Shown here: positions 36,986 through 48,321 of the stretch, piece after piece
Layout: each line of letters begins with the position of its first letter
How positions within the stretch are numbered: the first letter of the stretch is position 1
Assembly: GCA_904063045.1 (NCBI GenBank)
Contig: CAJFCJ010000013.1
Span: 1,594,156 to 1,658,155, forward strand
DNA: 64,000 bases
Reading direction: 5' to 3'
From: Dimorphilus gyrociliatus
Lineage: Eukaryota; Annelida; Polychaeta; Dinophilidae
Translations under genes and position numbers: made by a program
Notes under the pieces: model-generated
The model's input: only the letters and a program-made list of their open reading frames with translations
Databases searched by the model: none
Told to the model about the DNA's origin: nothing

Positions 36986-37900
36986 TATTGCATCGAAGCT
37001 TTTGGCACTGTCCTTTTTTATTATTTAAATATTCTTTCTTTACTTTGAGCAAAATTTTATTCCATGTATTGCTTTTGCTGTTTCATCTCTGTTGTAAACA
37101 TATTTCTCATGATTAATCATCAAATATACCTAATTAGTTTCAAAGCTATCTTGCCCTCAAATAAAATTTATTAATCTTTATATTTTTCTAAAATTACTTA
37201 GCAATGACTTTCTAATAGATTAAAGAGCTTTTGAAATTTTCAACCAGTTCTTATAATTATAAACTTTGCATTTCTCTAGATTAATTTCGTTTTAAGAACA
37301 CGAGTAGCAGCTGATGAGATGAGTAAATAGACCTATGGCATACCGATAGACGATTTTCGGCCAAAATCGAAGTTGTCCAAAAATAAAATAACGACAAAAA
37401 TGAAAACTTACATAAGAAGTAACTTTTGTGACGCCTTCCACATCACATCACTTCCATTTAACGTATAATAACGCATAAATTAGATGATAATTAGTTCTCT
37501 ACGTCAACTTCATTGATTCAATCCCAGTGTGCCTCAGTTTTTACGAGTTGTAGTAATTTTCGTTTATTCTTTAATTTTTATTATCTTTTAAAATATTTAA
37601 TAAATAATAACTTACTAAATAGTGAAGTTTAAACGAATTTTTAATAAAATTAATCTTATCACTAGATGGCGTTACCTTCCCAAACAAGATGGCGATTTGA
37701 TAACAAAAAACAGTTTGTCCCGTCACATTGTATTCCAATCTGCTCATCGGTTCGCATTACTTCTGACTGAAGTTTTCGAAGAGCAAAGGCCAACTATTTA
37801 TTGTGCAAGGACTGCTCCACAGCGATCTTTACAAATTTAATCGGCTTTTTACTATTTCTTACTTTGGTTGGACCGCATTTAAATTTTTTTAACGAACAAA
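36986..37900. promoter_or_regulatory. Head-to-head promoter interval MADD / tetraspanin
   Basis: 915 bp between divergent start codons. Two AGATGGCG sequences (near 37664 and 37688, about 25 bp apart) resemble YY1/CTCF-type cores; that assignment is inference. An open frame at 37622-37840 has no family match and is probably leader sequence. Confidence 0.45.
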
Positions 37901-40291
37901 ATGTGTTCCCGAGATGCTCGCGACAAGATAAGCAGATATTACTTGGTTTTCCTAAATGTTCTATTCTTGGTAAGTTTTTCCTTCATCTAATTTAAAATTT
38001 AAATGGAAAAGAAAATGAAAGAAATGAGGCTATGGAATTTCAACACTCTGACAAGTGCAGAAGTTACCCATTTTTTATATCACTGCTGTATTTTTTTTTT
38101 ATAGTTTTCGTCGATGTAATATATTCATCTATTTTATATATATATATATATCTACATTTCAGCTTATCGGTTGTGCCCTTGGAACATTCGGCATCTGGCT
38201 AAGAATTGATAACGACATGTTAAACTCATTAAAAATTCTCAAAGTATCTCTTAGGGTAAGTTTTTACAATACAATACTTAGTTTATAGTCACCACGCAAG
38301 TATTCAGAAAACCGCCAACTGCGATTTAGTCTTTTTTACTAGACCGGATCCTGGTAAAAAAAAAGAGAGCATTTTGTTCTCTTAAAAAAGTTGTATAAGA
38401 GGAAGGATGAAATAGAACATTTTTGATGATAATTATCTCTAACAGAGTGTATTATAAATCACCTAGAAAATAACCGCTTTTATTTGAGATATTTAACTTT
38501 ATTTTAAGAGAATTATAAGAATATTTTTTACAGGTTAAAGCATTCACTTATAATTTATAAATATACAGTATATATATATATATATAGGCATAAAAGAGAT
38601 ATGAAAAATGAGTGAAATATCCCTGTTAATATTAATCAGAGTTCAATATAAAAATTTTCTATCTGGTTATAATAAGGATATTCATAACCTTGGGAGGTTA
38701 ATTAATATTTAAATCCTTTACAAATAGAGAATATTCTTAATCAGAATAATGATTATTAATTATTGTCCTCGATAATATTGACTTAAATTTAGGGATTATG
38801 ATGATGAAAATAGTATATATTATTGTTTATATTTTTTCCAGGCCGATAATCTCCACCTTGCTTGCTATATAATGATTGCCGTTGCGGCTTGTATCATTTT
38901 TATCTCCTTTTTCGGCTGTTGCGGAGCCTGTTTCGAAAAGCCTGGATGTCTACTATTTGTAAGTTGATCATTTGAAATAAGTTTTTTTATGCGATTTTCT
39001 ATGATTTTTATCAAACAGTATGCCGTGTTATGTTTGCTTATACTCCTATCGCAAGTTACCATCGCTGCTCTGGCATTTGTTTATAAGGATAAGGTATATT
39101 ATTACATATAGTATCGGTCTAGCAGTAATTTGCGATGCACTAATGTATTTTTGCTCAGGTTTTCAACTTTCTGAAGAAGAGAATGTCGTACGACGTGAAG
39201 CATAAATATCAAAGAAAGTTTTTCGATCCTACAGCCGAGGTCGATGCATTTAGTTTGTATTGGGATATTGTACAAGTTAACGTAAGAATTAACTTTGTTT
39301 ATTAATTGCTAGCAGTTGGTTAGACAACTTAATTAAAAATTTATTAATAACTGCTATAGCCGTGATATTAGATCATCATTATTTTTAATTAAGGAAAATC
39401 TTGATTTGCTACTAAGTTTCGTTTAGTTGATACTCGCATTAAATAGGTTTAGATCTTTTGAGATGTATGAAAAAAAAGATTAAAACATATTCTTAACAGA
39501 TGAGATGTTGCGGCGGTGGCGAGCCGAAAGATTATGAAAACAGTTTGTGGTATAATATAACCAAAGAACATACAGATACTCATGGGACAACGGTAGAGCT
39601 TTTTATTTTTTCTATTTATTTGAACATTTATTCTTGAACAATAACAAAACAAAAAGTTGATTACAAATAAATAATCTTTTTTAATAGGAGCCTGAATTGA
39701 CTAGATACTTCGTACCTGACACTTGCTGCGTGCTACATAACAAAAATGTTGAAAAGCCTGATCCTGTAGATAGGGTAAAATGCCAAAAAGATGCCGACGA
39801 ATATATAAGAAAACTACACAACGGAGTTACTGACTATCTTCACGTTTATGTAAGTTTATTATTTCTTTTTTAATTATTCCTGCATTGAGATAAAAATAAA
39901 AAGTGGGTGGGGGCAGGAGGAAATCGTATGGTATTTTATAAGGCCATTTAATTAAGGATTATTAAAATAAGATTAGTGATTGCGGGATACCAATTTTATT
40001 TCAAATAATATTTACTAGTACTTTTATCTGTTGCTCTGATTATCTGCATGGTATTTTATTTATTATGTTATTTGATATATAATCTTTCTTCATTTTTCTG
40101 AACAGAACTGCCACAGACGTTTAAAGGATTGGTTTGAGAAGAACGGCGTTTATATACTAGTAGTTGTCTGTTGCGTATGCGCTTTTCAATTCTTTGGATT
40201 CATTGCTGCTTGTTGCTTGATTTCATCTATAAAAAGGGAAAATCGAATGTATCTATATAATAGCGTTTATCAAGGCGATAAGCCAATCTAA
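37901..40291 (+). CDS. Tetraspanin
   Basis: Eight exons (37901-37969, 38163-38255, 38842-38958, 39019-39093, 39159-39281, 39500-39592, 39688-39849, 40106-40291), all joined in phase 0, give 305 aa. The protein has four membrane spans: TM1 (YYLVFLNVLFLGLIGCALGT), TM2 (YIMIAVAACIIFISFFGCCG), TM3 (LCLLILLSQVTIAALAFVY) and TM4 (YILVVVCCVCAFQFFGFIAA). The large extracellular loop holds the CCG signature (RCCGGGEP), an NIT sequon, and DTCC plus further cysteines for the disulfide core. FGCCGAC in the inner loop is also typical. Tetraspanins organise membrane microdomains with integrins and other partners. The CD151/TSPAN11 branch is possible but not proven. Phase-0 introns at each boundary are notable. 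Confidence 0.93.
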
Positions 40292-41275
40292 AGTTGTCGT
40301 AGTATCGTTTGTGAGAATTATTATGTAACCCAACGTATTATTTTTTTACTTAGACTAAGCTGTATGTTTAAAGTTAGATATTTTTTTATTTATATTATGT
40401 ACGTAACTTTTTGAGCGAAGTGTAATTTTCATGTTCGTAACGAATATTTATAGTAACCAACATTCCGGTTGTGTTTGACTATTAATATCTACATAAATAC
40501 ATTTCGGCCTTATGCTAGCCAGTGTTTAATATGCTTGTACATGACACAAACAAACCGTAGTATTCGGGAGTGTAGTTGAAAAGTTTTGTCTTTATTTAAC
40601 ACCTTTATGAGGAATAACCACTAAACGATAATATACTTGGATTTTAATTATATATTGTATGTCTATATATACAACTCTTTTGGTGGATACTTCTACTTGC
40701 CAGTGAACAACTGTACGTTATTCGAATCTAGAAAACATTAAAGGGCTTCTGTAATCTTACTTTTTTTTTTTTTTTTAGTTTTTTTTTAAGCCTATATATA
40801 CTTGATAAAAAAAGAAAAAGAAGAAATAAAATTTCAAAGAAATTTTACCGTCCCATTTTTGTCCAATGATAAAAAAAATTAAGGTTGATAGCTAATAGAA
40901 AAATAATTTTAATCCAGTCATGTATCTATCGATTATTAAATCTCCTTTATGGATTTTTTTCCTTTTTAGAACTATAAATTAAAATCAATTACTTAACCGC
41001 AAAAAACAAAAAAAAAGATTATTAAATTTAGACATTACTATCGTAAACAATGCTAAAAATATGTAAATGACCCTTTTTTTGAATCTATATTATAAACTTG
41101 TTAGAATAAAGAATCCAGATTTTTTTTTTTTTGATAAAATTATTCACTTTTTTTCAAGTCATTAAAGTTATAAATATATCCTTTTTCTTTTCGCTACTAA
41201 ATATAACTAAGACAATAAATCTTTCTTAGTTTAATGGATAGCAGATGTCTAGGCTTAGCTACTAGAAATAAAAAA

Positions 41276-41299
41276 GGGGGCGGGGAGGGAGAGAGGGGG
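41276..41299 (+). other. G-quadruplex-like G-rich tract
   Basis: Runs of 5, 4, 3 and 5 guanines separated by 1, 1 and 5 bases, meeting the usual G4 pattern, in an otherwise about 70% A+T region. Confidence 0.7.
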
Positions 41300-43853
41300 T
41301 TTTGAGGACGTACGTTTATAAAGATTAACCAAGAAGCCAACAGATGGCATAAGTAGCAATATTTGATGAGATTTTCACTACGTACCTTATTTAAACTTAT
41401 ACAGTACATGCAATATTTGAAAATATGGAATATTTTTTATATTATTCAAAAAAATGAGAGATAAAAGTATCCTAATAGAAACCTTGCTTTCATTTCTACA
41501 AGATATTCTTTTATAGTTCTATTCAATTCAAATATGTATAAATATAAAGAACGAATAAAAAAGAAGAAAACGTTAAATAATCACAGTTTTATGCCTTTAA
41601 AACTATTTTTTATAACTATATAATTATCTACAATACCTATCTGAACCTATCGTACATTCTAGCACCCTATAGTATATATTATATATTAATTTTTGTTGAT
41701 TTCGATAATCGATCTATTGGAATTGACTCATAATTTATTTTTGGCTATAGCACTAAAAGAATATGTAAGAAGGTTGTCATGAACTACTACCCTGGGAATT
41801 GTTAGCCCACGCAAGATATGGTAGCCTTGCCAAATGAAGAGAAAAACAGAAAACAGCATTAAGTTCTTAAAAAAGAACATTTTTTCTCGTTAATCCCTTT
41901 TAATGACGTAATTAATCCCAGGAGAAGTTTTGAAATTGTTATAAGGAAGTCATGTCATATGGCGAGATGGTAAGACTAGACAGTTGTATAGTTTAGAGAG
42001 AGAGAGAGAGGTACTATTAATATTTTAAGGAGGATGGTTAAGAGAGTGATTAAGCGGAAGAGGAAAAAGGATAGACTATTTTCTTTTATAGGTTAAACTA
42101 GAATAGGAAATTTTTTGAATAAACAACGACAAATGCTTGACAATTAATCCTTCTTACTTAGTTCATCTAAAACGGATCAACTTCACTAAATTTGTTTTAA
42201 AAGAGCTACAGGCTTTTCCTTTAATTCCAACGTAATAAAATCCGATTACTCCTATAATCATGATAGTAAATTTTAGTTTATCTTCTTCGCTAATATTTTA
42301 CAAGTTTATTAATTACAAAAGAATATTTTATGTCAACCTCATCATTCTTTAAAATTCCACCCTTCCCTCTTACATCCTTTCCTAAGCCGTTCCTTAATGA
42401 GTCTCTATTTAAATGACACGAGTAAAGGCTGATTTCAGTTTTCAACTATTTTATACAGTATACACAAGGAACCAAGAGTGAAAATAGATACATTTATCAT
42501 TTATTCATAGATCTTTGCTTATTCATCAATTATAAAAAAAAACGCTAGATGGAAATCAAGTATCAAGATTTTCTTATTATTTCTATATTTATATTTAAAG
42601 AAGAGATTTCCTATAAAGTAATCCTTGTCTATTTTTAAGTGATGAAAGCTGATATGAAGCTGATACCAAATCAAATATTTTGATTTTTGCCTTTCGCGTG
42701 ATTCTTTATAATTCGATTTTGTTGTTTATCAATAGCGTCTGTTTAAAGACAAGGCCATAAATTGCATTTGTCAATTATCAATCAAATTTGTTCAGTGGTT
42801 TACTGCCATTAGTGCATAGGTCTTTTGTTAAAATCAAATAATTGATGATTACCTCTTTTACTTAATGCCTTCTGTGATTGATTTAGACATATTATAAAAC
42901 AGTCAAAACTACTCAATATCATATATCTAACTCTATCTGTTATTTTATTGCGTAAAGTTAGCAAATAAATATAAAAATATGGTTAAAACCAGTTACCGAC
43001 CTCACATACAGAATAGGCTTAGAGAAAATCGGTCAACCGATCCTTTATTATTTACATTCAAATACTGCACAGATCGTATAGAACGTTAACAGTGTATAGT
43101 AAATGGAACAAAAAGCTAGATATATTAATAGTGCAACTAATGAAGAATAAATCTCCACTTGAATAAGCTTAATACGAATTTTTTAATAACTGGATACTGT
43201 AAATATAAATTCTTTTAAGCGTTAACCTCATTTATTTCACTATTTTCGTGGGTGAAATGGCATCTCTATTTTTTTTCCTGTTTACTGAAAAAGCGAAAAT
43301 TCTAAAAATAGACAACATCCAAACTCCACTAATAGGCGTTCAATGAACTTTAAATACATACATTTCATTACTAGCCTTGAAAGCTACCATATTCTTCTAA
43401 ATGTATTATTTTTGTTCTATATTTCGAACATTTAAAATGGACTAAAAAATAACTAGAACATAAACACTTTCCTTCTATATTGAATGTTTTACTCAAGAAG
43501 AAATTTATTTTTAAAGAATATTCTCTTTTATTTATACACAGAATACTGTATAAAATATACTGTATATTGATACTAAATCTATTCAATAATATGATTGTAT
43601 ATAATACATATAATAATATAAATAATCTTTGATTTTCCTGAAGAAAGCACAATTTGTACCGTGTAAAACTTGTAAAACGAATAAAAACTGACATTTATAA
43701 TAAGCAGTGACAAGCTGTCTAAGCTGGTATAACAGATATAGAAAAAAATTCTTATTTCTTAATCTTTTTCTTCTTTTGTTCTCTTCTTTGAAACACAGTG
43801 TTTCATAGTCAATTTTTGAAGGAGCTTGAAGAAGAAAGTGTCGAGAAAGAAGC

Positions 43854-43857
<4 letters not shown>

Positions 43858-43884
<27 letters not shown>

Positions 43885-43925
43885 AGGGGGAGAATATATA
43901 TACAGTATATATATATATATATATT
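43858..43925. repeat. (GA)n microsatellite followed by (TA)n-CAG-(TA)n array
   Basis: GAGAGA repeats to about 43883, a short G-rich link, then ATATATACAGTATATATA. It lies just past the YPEL stop, so in its 3' UTR or downstream flank. Confidence 0.85.
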
Positions 43926-43984
43926 TGATCAAATAAAGTTTAGGAGAATGAAGAGTGAATGATTAGAGTTGAGTATAAATTTTA

Positions 43985-44580
43985 TCATTCCTCCCATCCA
44001 TTATCTTTTATCATATGAGCAAGTTCAATAATAAACTTTCCTTCTTTGTACTTTTGGCTCGATTCGAAAGCATGTTCCTGTTCATATCGATAAATTATTT
44101 TAAAAAAATACTTGGTAACACAAGTATTATTTTACATGTCCTACTTAACATACTGTTATCATTTTAATACTATTGCGCAATAACTATACTCTACACAAAT
44201 TTCGTATATTGAATAAGTAAAGTCATAAATATTATCATGAATCATTTGCTTACTTTACCAAGTACAAAGTAATACCTTATTTCAATTATCGTGGCGATCG
44301 AAGGTGATCAATTTTAGCTTGTTGTTTATGTTTAGGAATATTAATTAAATTACGCTCCTTTATCAATGATTCACTTATGATTCCCTAGAAAATATGCAAA
44401 TACGTCGATAAAAAGGTATGTAGGCTTAACAACAAAGGTAGGTAAAAAAATAGGGAAGTCTATAGAAATGGGCTTGCCTAATATAGTAGAGGAAAACGGT
44501 TATTCAAAAACGTTTTGTAAAACACCTTTATATAACGATTAAAATAGAAATGAGAAATAAAGAGAAATGAGAGACAGGAT

Positions 44581-44618
<38 letters not shown>

Positions 44619-45779
44619 TAATTGAAAGAAATAATTGCAATATAGCAAAGAAAAAAAATGAAAACAACAAGAGCAAAATAGACTCTGATAGTAGAGGAAT
44701 ATACCGCAATGAATAATTCACGATGTCATTTTAATAATATAATCAAGTCAATGAAGGCCGTTCAAGGTGACTCCTACTTGACAGAAAATAAGTATTTCTA
44801 GGAAATCGTACCCCATTCTGCCTGATATTTGCAATTAATTACTAGCTTACAAGGGAAAGAGATTAGTAAAAAAAAAGAGAAAATAGGGTGAAAGGATGCT
44901 AATTAAAAGTGAACTTTCTCTTTCGTCGTAATTTAAATCTAGTCTCTGTCGATTTTCGTTACAAAACAAATTTACTCTACAATTCGAAATGAAAAGGAGC
45001 TTGACCGATATATTGAATTATCTATCATCCTAAACATCATTAATCTTGTAGCGTATTACTGTTGATTAATGCTTAATAACGGTAAATTTTTCTTACGTAT
45101 TTCCATCCCAGAGTTGTTTTACAACATTCACAAAATATATCGGCAACCGAATGCAGTCCTGTTAACAAAACCCGATCTTCGCACTGGCTCTGGCCTATAT
45201 TCACCCTGTAAAAAAACGTAAATAGACACTACATTAATAATTTTGGGCCTAGCTGATATGTAAACAAGGTACTATCTAGGTAACTACGGTTAAAAATAAT
45301 AATAGAAGAGTGAAACAAGCTGAGGCCTATTTTTTTTTCAAGTTATTGATCTTTAACAAGTTGATGAATTGTATTATTAAGATAAAAAAGAATAAAATAG
45401 ATAAATAAATTGACGGGGAGATAGAGAAAAGAATAAGCAAGAATAAAGGGAATAGTACTTAAAAAACACGAAACTTATTCTACTCATAAAAAAGATAAAG
45501 ATACTAACACTGAATTGAAGAGATAAGCCCTTCCTTGACTGCCTTGGAAAGACTGTAAAAAAAATAAAAACAATGAGAATACAAGTTATTCGTCTAAAAA
45601 TAACTTCAACTTAAAGTCATTAGGTTACAAGGCAACGTCCTCGAGACAAATCTCTAGGAAAAGAATTTACTCACTTTAGATATAAGGTCATCGTGGTTTG
45701 CCAAATGAGCTCTACAATGAAGGCAACTGTATGTTCGATGACATTGAGAGGGTAAATACGCTTGGAACGTTTTCACCAT
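43985..45779 (-). CDS. YPEL: Yippee-like protein
   Basis: Four exons: 45675-45779, 45509-45552, 45097-45205, 43985-44077; all phases agree and the product is 116 aa, close to vertebrate YPEL1-4 (about 119-127). It starts [10 protein letters not shown], and the yippee fold's zinc ligands are present as CLHC and, about 52 residues later, [29 protein letters not shown] and the terminal [17 protein letters not shown] are nearly identical to the family. YPEL proteins are small conserved nuclear/centrosomal factors of unclear biochemical role. Four paralogues are so alike in vertebrates that I do not number this one. The last intron (about 1 kb) contains a (GA)n tract. Confidence 0.96.
44577..44615 (+). 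repeat. (GA)n microsatellite in last YPEL intron
   Basis: About 18 GA units with one interruption. It is not coding. Confidence 0.85.
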
Positions 45780-46952
45780 AATTTAAATTTTTTTTTAATT
45801 GCTGATTTCAATTTTTTTAAAGGACAACTATTCAATAGATAATCTTGATAGATAGGCTGTTATATTTTACCAGTATTGCACAATGTTTTTTACCAGCGTG
45901 CAGATATTTTTTTTCTCTAAAAAGAACAAAATACACAAAAAACGTATTAGAATTCGTTCTTTTTTTATGTCCAATACAAAAATCAATTAATTAACGTTAA
46001 GTATAGCTTCGTATAAGACTAAATAAATAAGAAACAACTGTAAAACCTACCTGGATGTAAAAAAATAAGATTGTGATTCTGCTGAACGTATGTGTTTGTT
46101 TACTTCTCTAACAGACCAGCTGTTCTGGCAAGCGGTTATATTATGTAAATAGTATGCAAATTTATCTATAACCAATCAACGTAAGTTTTACAACTTTGTT
46201 TTTGTAATACAAGATTTACGCTTAATTTTAGATATTGGACTTATTCGTTTTAAGGATCAGTTTCATTCGGACTTTATTGATAATTTTTCTTAAAAAATAT
46301 TAATAATTGTTCTTTTTTCAGCGCTTTTATTATATTATAAAATTAATCAAAACAGATGGCAGCTCTGTACTATAGTGTGAAGACTGATTAGTTTTTGAAG
46401 TGATGATATATATTGCGACAAAATGTAATATAACGCCTCAACTTTAAAATAGAAACTGTTAAAAGCACTCTAAATTTTGACAAAAACATCAGTCAATTTG
46501 TTCATTTGGCAAAAAATAGCATTACCCAAACAAAACAATATATCTACCTCGTCTTTCATCTTTTGTATACTTTTTCACGAGTTTAATAACCAATTTATAA
46601 CAGATGGCAGTACTGTCGTAAAAAAGTACCGATAAAAAAAACAACATATAATTTTTTCAACAAAGAAAATATGGTAAAATAAAAGGTTAAAAAGTAAAAT
46701 AATTTGAAAAAATGGATAGATTATTAAATATTTAATCTAAGAAATATATAAAACGTTAATAATTAGTATGATTGTTGGAGTTAAGTTGCTTTGGAGAACA
46801 ACACTACTTCCTCATAGGACTTTTATATAAAAAATTGTAAGGTTAATACGTAAATAATATAAGTGAGGCCTTTATAACAGTGGAATTTGAACTCTGTCTT
46901 CGACATTCTGTTAAAAAATAGTGTAAATGGTATGGAGTAGCTTACGGAAAAT
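45780..46952. promoter_or_regulatory. Head-to-head interval YPEL / deiodinase
   Basis: 1.2 kb between divergent starts. Two copies of AACAGATGGCAG (46351-46362 and about 46599-46610) lie 249 bp apart, and an octamer ATGCAAAT lies near 46155, preceded by an E-box CAGCTG. These are candidate regulatory sites only. Confidence 0.45.
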
Positions 46953-47762
46953 ATGACATCGTTTCTTATTAAGTTACCCCTGCTAATCTTTGGATTAATA
47001 AGGGTCACTATCGAGTATTTGCAACTCGTTATCAATCTATGGAGAATGGATAAGGAGAAAAAGGAGAAAGTTCTCTACGACTTCCATGTAAAATCCAATA
47101 CTCATTTATCTCCTATTAAGTACAATGAAGTTGGTGTTACAATTGGTTCTTGGGAAATGTACAAGTATATTATCCGTAAGCAAATCGATTTAGAATTGTA
47201 CGGTAAATATTGTCAAGTAGGTTTACCAGCACCGAATCCTTCTGTTATTGAAGTTCGTGGAAAAATATCGAATTCCATCAAACAAAAGAAGAGTTTACTA
47301 TCCTTTGCTAATTCAGCAAGACCCTTAGTTATTAATTTTGGAAGTTGTACCTGACCCCCGTTTATGGCTCAAGTTGAGCATTTTATGAAAGTTGTTCATA
47401 ATTATTCAGATATAGTTGATTTTATTACAATATATATATCGGAGGCTCACGCAACGGACCAATGGCAGTTTGCTACTAATCCATTCAAAGTGAGATCGCA
47501 TAGATCTCTCGATGAGAGGATTACAGCCACATTTTTATTAAGAAAGGAATACGAAAAATACGGCTGGACTGAGTCGATGATGAAAATATCTGCAGATCCA
47601 ATGAATAATGAGGCTAGGAAGATGTATACAGCCTTACCAGAAAGATTTGGAGTTATTAGAAATGAAAAAATTGAATTCCTAAGTAAAGTCGGCTCTGAAT
47701 TTTACGTTGTTAGCAAACTAGAAGAATGGTTGCAAGCTTACCGTCTATCGCTAAATCAGTAA
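46953..47762 (+). CDS. DIO: Iodothyronine deiodinase, selenoprotein
   Basis: A thioredoxin-fold membrane selenoenzyme that removes iodine from thyroid hormones or related iodotyrosines/iodothyronines. The frame 46953-47762 is read through an in-frame TGA at 47352-47354, encoding selenocysteine at residue 134 of 269. Context is RPLVINFGSCT-Sec-PPFM, matching the deiodinase active site (NFGSCT-Sec-P). The active-site histidine is in ISEAHATDQW (His166). A hydrophobic anchor occupies residues about 4-28 and KVRSHRSLDERITA and YTALPERFGVI match the C-terminal half. The gene is intronless, unlike its neighbours. A SECIS element is required in the 3' UTR but I could not identify a convincing one. 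The part after the TGA should not be called as a separate gene. Confidence 0.94.
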
Positions 47763-48200
47763 AGAAATATAACAACAATAGAATATCTATGCATATACAG
47801 TATTACTACGTAACAAAGATATTTTGTAAAAATCTTATCTTTTCTATCATTTGATAAACTGAATGAAGAGAAAATTTTTTAAGATACAACACTTTATGAA
47901 TGACTAATATTATCAAAATCATAAAATATGATGGTAATACTACGATAATAATGTAAAGAGTTGTTTCCTTATTATATAATTCTCTGTTTTATTAAGAGGC
48001 AAGATTTTTAATTAATCAGTTCTCCCCTATCTATTAACTATTATATCATGATGATTAATTTAATAAAGAATAAGACGTTCTATATCAGTTCTAATTTGAT
48101 ATTAATAACTCTGTAACCATAGTCGGTGCCGATTGGATAGTTCCCTGCGTCTATAAATTTCTAGGCGTGCCGTACCAACGTCACATTTCAGACGTAAAAT
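47763..48200 (+). other. Deiodinase 3' UTR and promoter of the next gene
   Basis: Should contain the SECIS hairpin. ATGA starts with AA-containing loops occur at about 47873, 47896-47900 and 48048-48051, but none gives the expected stem and GA partner by eye. AATAAA lies at about 48062. A TATAAAT box (48152-48158) belongs to the next gene. Confidence 0.5.
48152..48158 (+). promoter_or_regulatory. TATA box of putative secreted-peptide gene
   Basis: TATAAAT about 30 bases upstream of a likely initiation site near 48182 and 43 bases before the ATG at 48201. Confidence 0.55.
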
Positions 48201-48321
48201 ATGAAGAAGTTAGTTGTCCTTTCCTTGGCTATCATTATCGTTTTAGTTCGAACTGCTCCTTTAACGGAATTAGAAAAGAAGATTCTTTCAATTAACGATT
48301 TCGAAGAAAATCCTGAAAATG
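48201..48321 (+). CDS. Putative small secreted peptide, first exon only
   Basis: An ATG with a strong signal peptide (MKKLVVLSLAIIIVLVRTAP) is followed by an acidic segment LTELEKKILSINDFEENPEN and a gtaaat donor in phase 1. It has its own TATA box. No family is recognised. Reading on past the donor runs into a (GA)n tract, so an intron is likely. Acceptors at 49138 (ttccag) or 49199 (cttaag) precede an open stretch to 49324, but the phase does not fit that frame; in the fitting phase the first gives a stop after five codons, a 45-residue precursor. The gene model is therefore incomplete. Confidence 0.45.

Larger units (their letters stand above)
40292..43984. other. Large tail-to-tail intergenic interval TSPAN / YPEL
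   Basis: 3.7 kb with no supported gene. It holds the two 3' UTRs, poly-T runs (40761-40789), a G-quadruplex-like tract at 41276-41299, TATACWGTATA copies at 42452 and 43542-43568, a (GA)n tract at 43858-43883 and a TA array at 43894-43925. Confidence 0.6.

Noticed and set aside
47364-47762. Apparent separate gene starting at MAQVEHFM
   Set aside because: It is the continuation of the deiodinase after the selenocysteine TGA, in the same frame and matching the family C-terminal half.
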